From contig NZ_JAFAIX010000014.1 of the NCBI RefSeq assembly GCF_019236475.1, positions 124,001-188,000 on the forward strand: a stretch of 64,000 nucleotides of DNA, in the 5' to 3' direction. The notes under the pieces were generated by a model. It was not told where the DNA came from. It searched no databases and saw only the letters and a list, made by a program, of their open reading frames with translations. The number at the start of each line of letters is the position of its first letter. Positions within the stretch are counted from its first letter, which is position 1. Shown here piece after piece: positions 45,665-53,877 of the stretch. A program made the translations under genes and the position numbers. Origin of the DNA: Chitinophaga sp. (GTDB lineage Bacteria > Bacteroidota > Bacteroidia > Chitinophagales > Chitinophagaceae).

Positions 45665-46501
45665 TTAAAAGGGTGAGGAATTTAGTTTGGCGTTAACATC
45701 ATTACAGAGTTCGAAGGTTTTATCAATGACATCAGCGACGATAGTTGCATTAATGTCCAATAAATCCCCATCTTTTGTCTTGCCATTGCGATGTACAAGA
45801 TGATGTCGTATAGCTATGCATTTCATAACTTCTCCGATAGGCGGAAAGTCGATTCCAAAAGTGTCGTGAAACATCCCGCGGACAACTGGCAAGTTGTGAT
45901 AAATGACGTCTAACATTTCTTGTTTAGCAATTTCTTTTAATTTCCCCATCGCATCGAATACTTCCGCGAATGCAAATTTTCTCTCTTTAAAGGCCGGTGT
46001 TGTTTCAATGTATTTTTTTAGCAATGTGTCGGATTCCATTACTCTTGAAATAAAAGTGCTGCTAAGAAAAGCCTCAGTCACTCCAATCGCGGCAATATAA
46101 ACCTGGCGCCTTAAAATGGAGTTTAATTGCTCGTTTCCTGTTTCGACTGCGTTCAATTTTCGTAAATTTTCAAATTCTGTTTCATAGAAATGAGAATCAT
46201 GTCCCCCACCGTGAATAGCATCATATTGTTCATCGTAGTAACTCATTTCATCTTCATAGAAATAGGGATCGACAAACACGGAATTATTTTCTAACCCGAT
46301 AATTTTATTCCTTACTTCTTCGGGCATCTCCTCGTTAAAATGGAAATAAAATCCGTAGACTAACCCATCTTCGCTTTCATCCACGCCTTGAGATTCGATA
46401 TACTCCTCAAATTCTTCTAAGGTTAAGCCGAGTTTTTGTGCTATCCTTTCGTCTATTTTTTGCTGTTGCAGCTCAATCATGTAATCTTTAATTCTACTCA
46501 T
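45665..46501 (-). CDS. HEPN-like protein (RiboL-PSP/MAE-type), candidate RNase
   Basis: 278 residues. The N-terminal 100 residues are acidic and Tyr-rich. The C-terminal half is helical and ends with I-R-H-H-L-V-H-R-N-G, in which Arg232 and His237 form the R-x4-H signature of HEPN ribonucleases. HEPN proteins cut RNA in toxin-antitoxin and abortive-infection systems, and others are non-catalytic. No antitoxin gene is obviously coupled; the flanking DNA is a gene fragment and an AT-rich spacer. Confidence 0.68.
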   Translation of the reverse strand: MSRIKDYMIELQQQKIDERIAQKLGLTLEEFEEYIESQGVDESEDGLVYGFYFHFNEEMPEEVRNKIIGLENNSVFVDPYFYEDEMSYYDEQYDAIHGGGHDSHFYETEFENLRKLNAVETGNEQLNSILRRQVYIAAIGVTEAFLSSTFISRVMESDTLLKKYIETTPAFKERKFAFAEVFDAMGKLKEIAKQEMLDVIYHNLPVVRGMFHDTFGIDFPPIGEVMKCIAIRHHLVHRNGKTKDGDLLDINATIVADVIDKTFELCNDVNAKLNSSPF

Positions 46502-46580
46502 AGTATTAGGCTTTTATTCGCTGTTGTCATTAAGGTCATATTGATTCTTTTGCTTTCAATTTGAATTAAATCTTTTACTT

Positions 46581-46839
46581 TTACCCAAACGGCGAAAACT
46601 TCTTTAACGCAATAGATACGTTGAATCCAAAAGAAAAATTATCTTTCCAGAAATCCATATTACCGTCCTCAAAAAGATTACCAAACCAAACTACAGGTTC
46701 TATCCATATAGGTGCATCCTCTTTAATTTCTACGGGAATATAAACACCAAACCTCCCCCCTATATTATCTCCGTTAGGATCGTTGCCGCCATTACCCCGA
46801 AATTTCCAATTTTCAACGCTACAGTTTTGGGGAGGAGGT
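46581..46839 (-). pseudogene. C-terminal fragment of an outer-membrane beta-barrel-like protein
   Basis: An open stretch without a start codon reads N-W-K-F-R-G-N-G-G...R-F-G-V-Y-I-P-V-E-I-K and ends F-S-F-G-F-N-V-S-I-A-L-K-K-F-S-P-F-G. Alternating hydrophobic residues and the aromatic end resemble a barrel C-terminus. An in-frame TGA closes the upstream side near 46840. Residue of a gene lost by rearrangement. Confidence 0.5.
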
Positions 46840-46873
46840 CAAAACAAAGATTTTAAACTCATCACAAATAGAA

Positions 46874-46957
46874 CTAGCTAACAACTCTTATACAAGAATG
46901 AGTTGTTGGCTAGAAAAATAAAAACCTAAAGGAGCAAATTGCATCTTTAGGTTTTTT
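46874..46957. terminator. Two adjacent hairpins
   Basis: First: CTAGCTAACAACTC (46874-46887) with GAGTTGTTGGCTAG (46900-46913). Second: AAAACCTAAAG (46921-46931) with CTTTAGGTTTT (46945-46955) followed by TTTT. They separate the gene fragment from the membrane protein gene on the right. Confidence 0.7.
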
Positions 46958-47068
46958 TATGTACGCTGAATAAGTTAACAATGAAACGAAGGAATACTGT
47001 TCTTTACTCAATTAATATTCCGATACTCCACAAGAGACATCCCACCTAACTCCATTAAATGTGGCGAT

Positions 47069-48130
47069 TTAACGCCTACTGTTATTGTTCTGTACACTAG
47101 GGAATCCAATATGATTTCGTTTTTTACGCGCACATCTCCTTTTAAGCCAAGGAATTAACCATTTCCAAATTCCTATTAACCCGCCAAAAGGTCCAAGAAT
47201 AAATGCCCAGTTGTTTTTACCAAACTCAACAGTTTTCTCTATTATGTTTAAATCTCTGACTGAGATATAGTTATTCTTCAAGCCGAGGTATAAAGTTGTT
47301 GTCCCAACTCCTCCTTGAAGAGTTAGTTTCATTCTTACATCGACCCCAAGTGAGTCACCTGGTTTAATTGATTTCATATAGTATTCCCAATCAGTTGTGG
47401 AGCCAGCAAGTAATTCGCGTTTTTCCTCACCTAAACTATTTCTGAAAAAGAAGCTACTATCATAGGTATTTGCCAAATGGATTTCCAATTCAGGTGTTAA
47501 GGAGATCTGATCAATAATGTTTGCTCCAACCTCCCCATTAATTATCAGATTACGTAATGATTTCCCGGCAATCACAAAACCTTTAAACTGCTCATTCAGT
47601 GATACTCTTTCAGGGAATTTGCATATTATCAAGGTATCAATAGCAGCAAGAATGCTATCCTCTATTGACTTCTTATAATAGTTTAATTGTGTTTGAGTAA
47701 TTAAGCTAGTATAGTACTTCTCATTACTCAATTTTCTAGTAACCCACCAGGAAAGGCGGTTTTCCTTCGGAAAACCTGCTGGAGAAGAATCGGATTTTAT
47801 GAAGTTTGAATTAAAATTATTCCCTTTTGATAAAATGATACGTTTATCTACAACAATAAAACAAGGTCGATGATTTAAATCCATGGTATCAAATACCGGA
47901 AAATCATTCTTCCTACTTAATACTTCTACCTGAAATTTACTTTCGACTGCATGGTTTTTCAGCAAAGCCAGGTTAATAATAATGACTGGCAAGCTTAAAA
48001 CAAGGCTATAACCAACAAAATACCAAAGAGGTCTTGTAATAGATGTCCTTTTCAGTTGAATAGCCCGTACTAAAAAGCATATTACAAGGCTCTCAAGGAG
48101 GGAAAGAATGATAACTACTGTAAGGTTCAT
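47069..48130 (-). CDS. Membrane protein of unknown function
   Basis: 353 residues, not recognised. Two N-terminal membrane segments (V-V-I-I-L-S-L-L-E-S-L-V-I-C-F-L and W-Y-F-V-G-Y-S-L-V-L-S-L-P-V-I-I), a soluble middle of about 240 residues, and a third segment near the end (W-A-F-I-L-G-P-F-G-G-L-I-G-I) before a very basic tail. The topology resembles sensor or pore-forming defence membrane proteins, but no motif supports a call. Confidence 0.65.
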   Translation of the reverse strand: MNLTVVIILSLLESLVICFLVRAIQLKRTSITRPLWYFVGYSLVLSLPVIIINLALLKNHAVESKFQVEVLSRKNDFPVFDTMDLNHRPCFIVVDKRIILSKGNNFNSNFIKSDSSPAGFPKENRLSWWVTRKLSNEKYYTSLITQTQLNYYKKSIEDSILAAIDTLIICKFPERVSLNEQFKGFVIAGKSLRNLIINGEVGANIIDQISLTPELEIHLANTYDSSFFFRNSLGEEKRELLAGSTTDWEYYMKSIKPGDSLGVDVRMKLTLQGGVGTTTLYLGLKNNYISVRDLNIIEKTVEFGKNNWAFILGPFGGLIGIWKWLIPWLKRRCARKKRNHIGFPSVQNNNSRR

Positions 48131-48141
48131 CGTGGGGATTT

Positions 48142-48519
48142 TTATAAAGTTATATGGACGTTGGGGCCATGAAATTGATTTCTCCCGCTTTCCTGGTCTT
48201 GGCGTGTTTGCCTTTCAACTTCATTTGTATCTTTAAGTTTAGCCACTTCCACAATCACCTCCCGTCCTTCAATGGTTACTTGCCAGTCAGGAGTTAATTC
48301 GCTAAAATTCGGCTCAAAAACAAGATGCTGGCAGAAAGTATCCAAAAAAAACCAAAATCAATTTCTGCCATAATACCGGTAAAGCTATCAAAATCAAATC
48401 GCCGTGTTTTCATTTTGGATAAGATTTTGGTACTATGCTTCGCTTCCAAGGCTGCAATCTGTTCAAAGAACTCTGGTCTTTTTTGAGATATCTATCAAAT
48501 TGGTCAATCTTTTCCATTG
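48142..48519 (-). pseudogene. Frameshifted remnant of a small protein gene
   Basis: Starts M-E-K-I-D-Q-F-D-R-Y-L-K-K near 48519. To follow one protein you must shift frame after a run of A (then R-P-E-F-F-E-Q-I-A-A-L-E) and again at a run of eight T near 48350 (then D-T-F-C-Q-H-L-V-F-E-P). The end contains L-T-P-D-W-Q-V-T-I-E-G-R-E-V-I-V-E-V. At least two frameshifts, both at homopolymers, so the gene is dead or, less likely, misread. Confidence 0.6.
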
Positions 48520-48552
48520 GCTATAATTTGATTATGATATACGAACACCACT

Positions 48553-49623
48553 TTATGTTAATTGAGATCTCTTATAGAGGTCTAAAAAATTCACGACTTC
48601 CCGTAATTTAAAGTCTCCATAATCTTTATACTCGTTAAATGTTTGCTCACCTTTGGATGCGGCAATGTAATGCAAAAGATAAAATAGGGGAGATTGGTCT
48701 ATTACAGCCGTGTTTGATCTACGATCACTTCTTTCTTTAAAGAGCAATTTTACAAATTGCTTTAATTGTTGTTCATTTTCATTCAAAATCTCCGTTAGAT
48801 TTTGAATAGTATGAATTTCAAGGAACCTCAGTCTGGCAAGTATTTCTTTATAATCCTTTCCTTCAACAAAACCTATTACTCCGCATTCCTTAACCATCAT
48901 CTCACGAATCTCCTCAAAAATCCTATCCTCTTTCAAAAATTCAAATAGAGAAATGGAATTTATCAGGATAGGCTGTACTGAGGAATTTTTCATATCACTT
49001 GTGATACTTCCTTGGTATTTGAATTTTGCCTCAACTAAGCGATCAAATTCTTTGTCTGCAGATTCTAATCCTGCCGCTAAACGATGGAAGCCTCTTTTTA
49101 ATTCGTATGGTAATTCTTCATCTGCTTTATAACCAAGGTCGTGTTCAATTTCAGCCCAGGCGTGCTGTAGTATAGATCGAACTTGAATTTCGGCCTTCAA
49201 TCCTGTGAATCTAGCATAGATCCCTGCAGAAGACCATGTATCTAGCAAACTTGTGACTATATGTAAGGATTTGTAGCCAAATGAATCAGCATCCTTATTT
49301 CGTTTATCAACTGAATTATCCTTGTCAACTGCAAAGGTCTGTTTAATTATTTCATATACTTTCTCAACATCACTTTCAAGATATGTTATTACACGTACTC
49401 CACACAGATCCGTGACCTCTTCCAACAAATTGTATTTACTCTTTTTGTCAATTTTTTTTAATAGACTATCAAGCCCCTTTGCTCTGTAGGAAATACCGTG
49501 AATTTTAATACTTTTCTTTTCAAGTTCATCTTGAATCGTATCGACAATAGTTTTGCCGAAGGCACTGTATAAAGGATGGATAACACCAGAGTACTGGTTT
49601 CTCAATTCTTTGAGATCTATCAT
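48553..49623 (-). CDS. RelA/SpoT-domain (nucleotide pyrophosphokinase) protein
   Basis: 356 residues. A RelA_SpoT synthetase domain covers about 20-200: E-V-T-D-L-C-G-V-R-V-I-T-Y, D-S-F-G-Y-K-S-L-H-I-V, and E-I-Q-V-R-S-I-L-Q-H-A-W-A-E-I-E-H. There is no hydrolase (HD) domain and no TGS/ACT region, so it is not the housekeeping Rel. A helical C-terminal part of about 150 residues is unassigned. Such single-domain proteins make (p)ppGpp or act as toxins, including CapRel-type phage sensors that modify tRNA. Located among defence-like genes on a mobile element, which favours the toxin view. Confidence 0.85.
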   Translation of the reverse strand: MIDLKELRNQYSGVIHPLYSAFGKTIVDTIQDELEKKSIKIHGISYRAKGLDSLLKKIDKKSKYNLLEEVTDLCGVRVITYLESDVEKVYEIIKQTFAVDKDNSVDKRNKDADSFGYKSLHIVTSLLDTWSSAGIYARFTGLKAEIQVRSILQHAWAEIEHDLGYKADEELPYELKRGFHRLAAGLESADKEFDRLVEAKFKYQGSITSDMKNSSVQPILINSISLFEFLKEDRIFEEIREMMVKECGVIGFVEGKDYKEILARLRFLEIHTIQNLTEILNENEQQLKQFVKLLFKERSDRRSNTAVIDQSPLFYLLHYIAASKGEQTFNEYKDYGDFKLREVVNFLDLYKRSQLT

Positions 49624-49766
49624 ATCAATTACATATTCTTAGAATATAGCATTCTCAAGAGAAATCATTGGAAAAATTTAGCATCTAGGAACGCTATTAT
49701 GAATTGCTTAAAATAGGCTACCTAATGTAAATTATGAATAATCCCCCAAATGGCTATTTGCTACAT

Positions 49767-50021
49767 TCAGTCTTCTGAAATATCAGGATTCTCCTTTAAT
49801 TGACGCTTAACCTCATTAATGTCAGTCAAAAGATCCGATACATTAACATTGAGAGCAATAGCAATTTTAAATAAAAGTGTAAGAGAGGGTTGTGTGGCAT
49901 TATTACAAATCCGCCAAATGGTATTGAAATTTTTCCCTACCATCTTTGCGAGTGCTACCTGGTCAATATCTTTCTCCGCCAGAACAACTTTAATCCGATT
50001 TAATTTTAATCCTTTAGCCAT
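49767..50021 (-). CDS. XRE-family helix-turn-helix regulator
   Basis: 84 residues from the ATG at 50019-50021 (M-A-K-G-L-K-L-N-R). Cro/CI-type helix-turn-helix: D-Q-V-A-L-A-K-M-V-G-K-N-F-N-T-I-W-R-I and P-S-L-T-L-L-F-K-I-A. Probable repressor of the divergent promoters in the adjacent intergenic region. Confidence 0.88.
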   Translation of the reverse strand: MAKGLKLNRIKVVLAEKDIDQVALAKMVGKNFNTIWRICNNATQPSLTLLFKIAIALNVNVSDLLTDINEVKRQLKENPDISED

Positions 50022-50137
50022 AATTGCATAATGCACTTAAAAATAGCTAGAAAAAATATAATAACCTCATAAGTACCTATGAATTAATTCATTATAGTAT
50101 AAAAAATCTACTTTATTTGATTATTTACATGTTTATT

Positions 50138-50155
50138 ATGTAGATTTATCTACAT
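50138..50155. promoter_or_regulatory. Palindromic operator candidate
   Basis: ATGTAGA-TTTA-TCTACAT, perfect 7-bp arms, 117 bp upstream of the XRE gene start. Suited to a dimeric XRE-type repressor. Confidence 0.4.
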
Positions 50156-50212
50156 TTTGGGGAGATTTAATTTATTTTTCATTATCTTCACGAAACAATA
50201 AAAAAGAATATA

Positions 50213-50453
50213 TGCGAATCTTTATCTGTATGGATACTTCCTAATAAGTATGTATTTTCGCAGGCACAAAAAATATCGTTAGCGTGTTTGCTTGCTCTGT
50301 TTCTCGAAAACTACCACTTTTCAAAAACAACGGAGATTACAAGTGAAGCGCCTATATCATACTGGTGTAGGCGTTCTTGTTCCGTTGTTTAGGGTGTGGT
50401 AGCCCGTCGAGAACGACAAGAACATAACCTACGCCATTTTTATATCCTGTCGG
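50213..50453 (+). ncRNA. Candidate structured RNA (strand inferred)
   Basis: Hairpin A: TGCGAA (50213-50218) with TTCGCA (50257-50262), inside it ATACTT with AAGTAT. Rod B: TTCTCGA 50301-50307 with TCGAGAA 50407-50413; CTACCAC 50311-50317 with GTGGTAG 50396-50402; AAACAACGGA 50325-50334 with TCCGTTGTTT 50381-50390; ACAAG 50339-50343 with CTTGT 50376-50380; AGCGCCTA 50347-50354 with TAGGCGTT 50368-50375. The nested order makes one long stem of about 37 pairs. The strand 50364-50380 can instead pair with 50416-50436 (ACAAGAAC, CCTACGCC). I recognise no known family; an origin or transfer site would also fit. Confidence 0.55.
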
Positions 50454-50668
50454 CCCCCTTTACATCTCATCTCCTTAAGTCAGAATAATACTTACTCATT
50501 ACACAATCTGAAAAGAATGTGTTGACTGCTAGTGCCTATTCTATTTTACAGCTAATTATTGGGTTAGTGGCATAATTCATCCAATGAGTATACAAGTGTA
50601 TCAAGTACTTCTGTATCCCTCACCCTGGCTCCCCAGATAGAGGTTATTATATTTCTTCTGAAAGTAAG

Positions 50669-50690
50669 ACCTGTCGGATCTCCGACAGGT
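50669..50690. promoter_or_regulatory. 22-bp palindrome in the kinase gene leader
   Basis: ACCTGTCGGA (50669-50678) with TCCGACAGGT (50681-50690), 86 bp before the kinase ATG. No T-run follows, so an operator is more likely than a terminator. Confidence 0.4.
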
Positions 50691-50776
50691 AATCATTTAA
50701 CTGAATGGTTCTGCAGTCATATTACTTATTCTGCCACTTATGGAAAATTAATCAATCAAAACAATCGGTTTTCCGT

Positions 50777-51742
50777 ATGAACTCAATGCGTTTATATCCC
50801 ACCTGGTTAAAACTACCGGTACGACTGGCCCTGGAAGATTTTGATGCTCCATTTTCTGTAGTGGAGAACTTTATCAGCACAGTTCCTCTTTTTGAAGTGC
50901 GACAAAACCTCGAAGCATTATATACAAGAATAAAAGTGTCGGGCATTTCATCCCAATGGGAATCTAATGGATTTAGGGAATCTTTTGAAAAATTTTTAGA
51001 GGCGATCTATGTTCACTATAAACAACATAAAGAACCTGACCAAGATCCCCCTTATGGTATTCTGGAATTCCTTGCTACACTTGGACACGAAATCAAAGGA
51101 CAACTTGCAGGAATAGCTATGGCAATTGATAGTATCCAGGAATGTTGGGATGCGGAAACCGGAGTTTACAAGTCAAATGCTGCTTCCTATTTTGATATCA
51201 TTCGAATGTCCGCCCTCAATGCTTTGACGGTGTATCATAATTTGATAAACACCTCAAAAATCCAGCGAGACCAAGTTAATTACCAGATTACCCCTGCGCA
51301 GTTTACCATAGTACCATTTCTAAAAGATTGTATACTTCCTTTCACGCCTATTAGTAGTGTCAGCGGGAATACTATGGAGCTGATTACTAGGATTGCGGAG
51401 GGTACAGAATGGCATGCAGATAAAGCTAAACTACGTGAGATAATTACCAACCTGGTCTTAAATGCGATAAAATACTCCCATCCAAACACGCCAATCACGT
51501 TGTATGCACAAATTGTTGATTGCAATCTGGTATTAGAAATCGCGAGCAAAGGATCTGAAATCCCTGTAGACCAACGAACTAAGGTATTTGAAGCGTATTA
51601 TTCACTGGAAAAGGGAAAAGCGGGAAGCGGTTTGGGCCTTTATATTTCCAAGTCACTAGCTGAAACAATGCATGGAGATATCTTTGTTGAAAGTCCCATG
51701 CCTGGCACGAACATATTTACTGTAACAATCCCAACTTTTTAA
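50777..51742 (+). CDS. Soluble histidine-kinase-like protein
   Basis: About 321 residues from the ATG at 50777 (M-N-S-M-R-L-Y-P-T-W). No membrane segment or receiver. A helical N-terminal half is followed by an H-box-like L-G-H-E-I-K-G-Q-L-A with His104 and an ATPase domain: N-L-V-L-N-A-I-K-Y-S-H, and G-S-G-L-G-L-Y-I-S-K-S. The H-box lacks the usual Pro, as in several orphan kinases. Two small unknown genes follow at 12 bp and 1 bp spacing, so the three form an operon, with no response regulator among them. Confidence 0.82.
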   Translation: MNSMRLYPTWLKLPVRLALEDFDAPFSVVENFISTVPLFEVRQNLEALYTRIKVSGISSQWESNGFRESFEKFLEAIYVHYKQHKEPDQDPPYGILEFLATLGHEIKGQLAGIAMAIDSIQECWDAETGVYKSNAASYFDIIRMSALNALTVYHNLINTSKIQRDQVNYQITPAQFTIVPFLKDCILPFTPISSVSGNTMELITRIAEGTEWHADKAKLREIITNLVLNAIKYSHPNTPITLYAQIVDCNLVLEIASKGSEIPVDQRTKVFEAYYSLEKGKAGSGLGLYISKSLAETMHGDIFVESPMPGTNIFTVTIPTF

Positions 51743-51754
51743 AATCAATCTTTT

Positions 51755-52012
51755 ATGATGGAAAATAAAGATAATCTACTTCGTGAGCTACATGACTTGT
51801 ATAATGAAAGTGCAGTGGGTTTTAGAGATAGACTATGTGATGATTTTAATTGGAGTATTCCAACCTATTATCGAAAAATGCGGTTAAAAAAGAAGGAAGA
51901 TGTTATTCGAACAGGGCTTAGCAACGTAGAAAAAGAAAAGATCTCCCAAGTCGCCTTATCAATGCAAAAGGAGTTTCAGGAGAAAATATTTAACCTTATT
52001 AAACATTGCTAG
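51755..52012 (+). CDS. Small helical protein, possible DNA-binding
   Basis: 85 residues, family not identified. The stretch N-W-S-I-P-T-Y-Y-R-K-M-R-L resembles a recognition helix region; the rest is charged and helical. Second gene of the kinase operon; the next gene begins 1 bp past its stop. Could stand in for the missing response partner. Confidence 0.68.
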   Translation: MMENKDNLLRELHDLYNESAVGFRDRLCDDFNWSIPTYYRKMRLKKKEDVIRTGLSNVEKEKISQVALSMQKEFQEKIFNLIKHC

Positions 52013-52013
52013 T

Positions 52014-52505
52014 ATGAGGGAATACAAATCGAATTTAAGTGACGACCACATTGAATTTTCTCTGTTTCTGGCTATGCCTGGTCGCGTTAGAAAGATAAGT
52101 AGGGGATTCCGATTTGCTACAATAGATTTTGTTAGGGAATCCCTGGAAATTCCTCTTTGGTTCCGGTCCGTACTGGATGAACTGCCTCACTTTTTCATCT
52201 TTTTAGATAATCTTGAGCATTTAAATTATTCTTATCCTCAAAAGGAATCGGTAATTTCTAGCAATTTGCTTCAGTTATCTCAACAAGCAGATATTATCAA
52301 GTTAAATGCCGGTTTGAAAAAAATATATATTGAACAGACCCAAGAAATAACTAGTGGGAAGCCATATTATGACAAGTGTTTCCCTACTGTGGCGTCTGAG
52401 CTATTTGAATTGTTTGATAGAGTACAAGATCAACTGATAGACAATTATTGCCCAGACTGGTGGGGGGATGAGGAGGGTTTTTCTGAAAATAATGATGAGA
52501 GTTAA
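52014..52505 (+). CDS. Protein of unknown function, third gene of the kinase operon
   Basis: 163 residues, not recognised. Aromatic-rich middle (L-P-H-F-F-I-F-L-D-N-L-E-H-L-N-Y) and acidic C-terminus (D-W-W-G-D-E-E-G). No signal or membrane segment. A GC-rich hairpin follows its stop. Confidence 0.65.
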   Translation: MREYKSNLSDDHIEFSLFLAMPGRVRKISRGFRFATIDFVRESLEIPLWFRSVLDELPHFFIFLDNLEHLNYSYPQKESVISSNLLQLSQQADIIKLNAGLKKIYIEQTQEITSGKPYYDKCFPTVASELFELFDRVQDQLIDNYCPDWWGDEEGFSENNDES

Positions 52506-52521
52506 GTTAATAGGTCAAACG

Positions 52522-52548
52522 TGGCCGCTATGAATGACATGGCGGCCA
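52522..52548 (+). terminator. Hairpin after the kinase operon
   Basis: TGGCCGC (52522-52528) pairs with GCGGCCA (52542-52548), then TTTC. Begins 17 bp after the stop. Confidence 0.6.
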
Positions 52549-52886
52549 TTTCAATAGGTTCTGATCGGATAGGATTAGATCTTTCAGCTATCAGTAATAG
52601 GTGGATTCTAAATAAGGAGTCCCACTTTAAAGGAATTCCTTTTGTTCCCTAATTGTCTTTAATTATCTCTTATTATTTTTTACTGTTTTGCAACTAGTTT
52701 TCAAATCAATTTCAAATATCTATTTATCTGTGTCAGTTTACCTAAACTGGAAAATTTGGTAATAATTTGACAATATTTGACATAAAGCGCGCATAATCGA
52801 GCATAAGAAGGAAAGCACCTTTTCCCACCGTTATATCTTCGCCATTGGTTTATTCTTTTTTCGTAATCATTTAAACTAAACACGCA
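52549..52886. other. AT-rich intergenic region
   Basis: About 340 bp without a gene. Contains repeated TTTGACA-like boxes (AATTTGACAATATTTGACAT near 52772-52791) and TATCTTCG near 52831, close to the -7 consensus. Probably the promoter region of the small acidic-tail gene. Confidence 0.35.
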
Positions 52887-53135
52887 ATGGCTACCACAAT
52901 TACAGCAAAAGACTTCCATGTACCAAGTGAAATTTTCCTCACAGTAGCTGGTATAATTTCAAAAAATGAAATCACTAATTCTATTACTGGAATCGATGAA
53001 GATGATGATATCATCATTATTGAGTTGCAGTATAACAAAGGAGAACGAGGTGTTATACGCGAAATTGAAAATGCTATCGCGGATTATGATGATGATTACG
53101 AAGATGAAGATGACGATGATAATGAGGATGAATAA
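52887..53135 (+). CDS. Small protein with a strongly acidic tail
   Basis: 82 residues, unknown. The first 60 residues are mixed; the last 17 are almost all Asp/Glu (D-Y-D-D-D-Y-E-D-E-D-D-D-D). Acidic tails occur in DNA-mimic and histone-like binding proteins, but nothing else supports a role. 30 bp upstream of the excisionase-like gene. Confidence 0.65.
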   Translation: MATTITAKDFHVPSEIFLTVAGIISKNEITNSITGIDEDDDIIIIELQYNKGERGVIREIENAIADYDDDYEDEDDDDNEDE

Positions 53136-53165
53136 GATTTGTTTTCTATCACTAAACTATTTCAC

Positions 53166-53468
53166 ATGCAAGAACAGCTAAGAGTAATTCAGGAACAAGT
53201 AAATACCCTGAGCAATAAAGTAGATCTATTACTTCAGCAAACAGCAAAAACAGAAATTCCTGCTGGCCTACTATCTGTACAGCAAGCCGCGGCATATTTG
53301 CATCTGTCAGTATCTCACGTTTATTATTTAATAGCCACAGGAAAAATAAAAAATCTGCAAAGGCAAAAACATAGCCGTATTCTGCTTAGTATGCAGGATC
53401 TACAGGCATATTTATTTGAAAAAAACACCTGTGGCAAGATAAAAGAGGATGAGACGGGAGAGGATTAA
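53166..53468 (+). CDS. Helix-turn-helix (excisionase/MerR-like) protein
   Basis: 100 residues from the ATG at 53166. An N-terminal coiled coil (V-I-Q-E-Q-V-N-T-L-S-N-K-V) is followed by the HTH_17 pattern L-L-S-V-Q-Q-A-A-A-Y-L-H-L-S-V-S-H-V-Y-Y-L and a wing (K-N-L-Q-R-Q-K-H-S-R-I-L). This family includes excisionases and directionality factors of Bacteroidota integrative elements. Its place two genes before the recombinase supports that role. Confidence 0.82.
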   Translation: MQEQLRVIQEQVNTLSNKVDLLLQQTAKTEIPAGLLSVQQAAAYLHLSVSHVYYLIATGKIKNLQRQKHSRILLSMQDLQAYLFEKNTCGKIKEDETGED

Positions 53469-53628
53469 ACAGGCTCGCTGATTGTTATACAATCGTGGGT
53501 ATATTATTCACGATTGTACCCTCCTTCACTGCTTATGCTTTCCTACTGACTTACATGCGACATTATTTATTAGGAATTGCAGTTAGCCTGTAGATGGGAG
53601 CTTATCAATTAACCCGGAATAAGCATAA

Positions 53629-53877
53629 ATGAAACAAGAGAATTCCCCGTTATATACCAACATAATATCTTTGGATACCTGTAGAAAAGTGTTAAAGGAT
53701 AATTTGCTTACAGATGAGCAGATACTGATTATAAGGGATTTTTTATACCGGATGGTAGCCATTGAATTACAAACCCGACAACAACAGTTAACAAATTCTT
53801 ACCCAATAAATAATTCCACCAATGACACAACGAAATGCGCTCCTTTATATCCGCGTCAGCACAGACGAGCAGCTTAA
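53629..53877 (+). CDS. Small protein overlapping the recombinase start
   Basis: 82 residues, unknown. Contains D-N-L-L-T-D-E-Q-I-L-I-I-R-D-F-L-Y, a helical segment often seen in short proteins encoded just before serine recombinases. Its end overlaps the recombinase by 56 bp in another frame, indicating coupled translation. Confidence 0.6.
   Translation: MKQENSPLYTNIISLDTCRKVLKDNLLTDEQILIIRDFLYRMVAIELQTRQQQLTNSYPINNSTNDTTKCAPLYPRQHRRAA

Larger units (their letters stand above)
50022..50776. other. 755-bp structured intergenic region
   Basis: No protein gene. From left to right: an AT-rich tract with palindrome ATGTAGA-TTTA-TCTACAT, a hairpin at 50213-50262, a long rod-like hairpin at 50301-50413 with an alternative pairing partner to 50436, and a palindrome at 50669-50690. 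Individual parts are listed separately. Confidence 0.7.
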
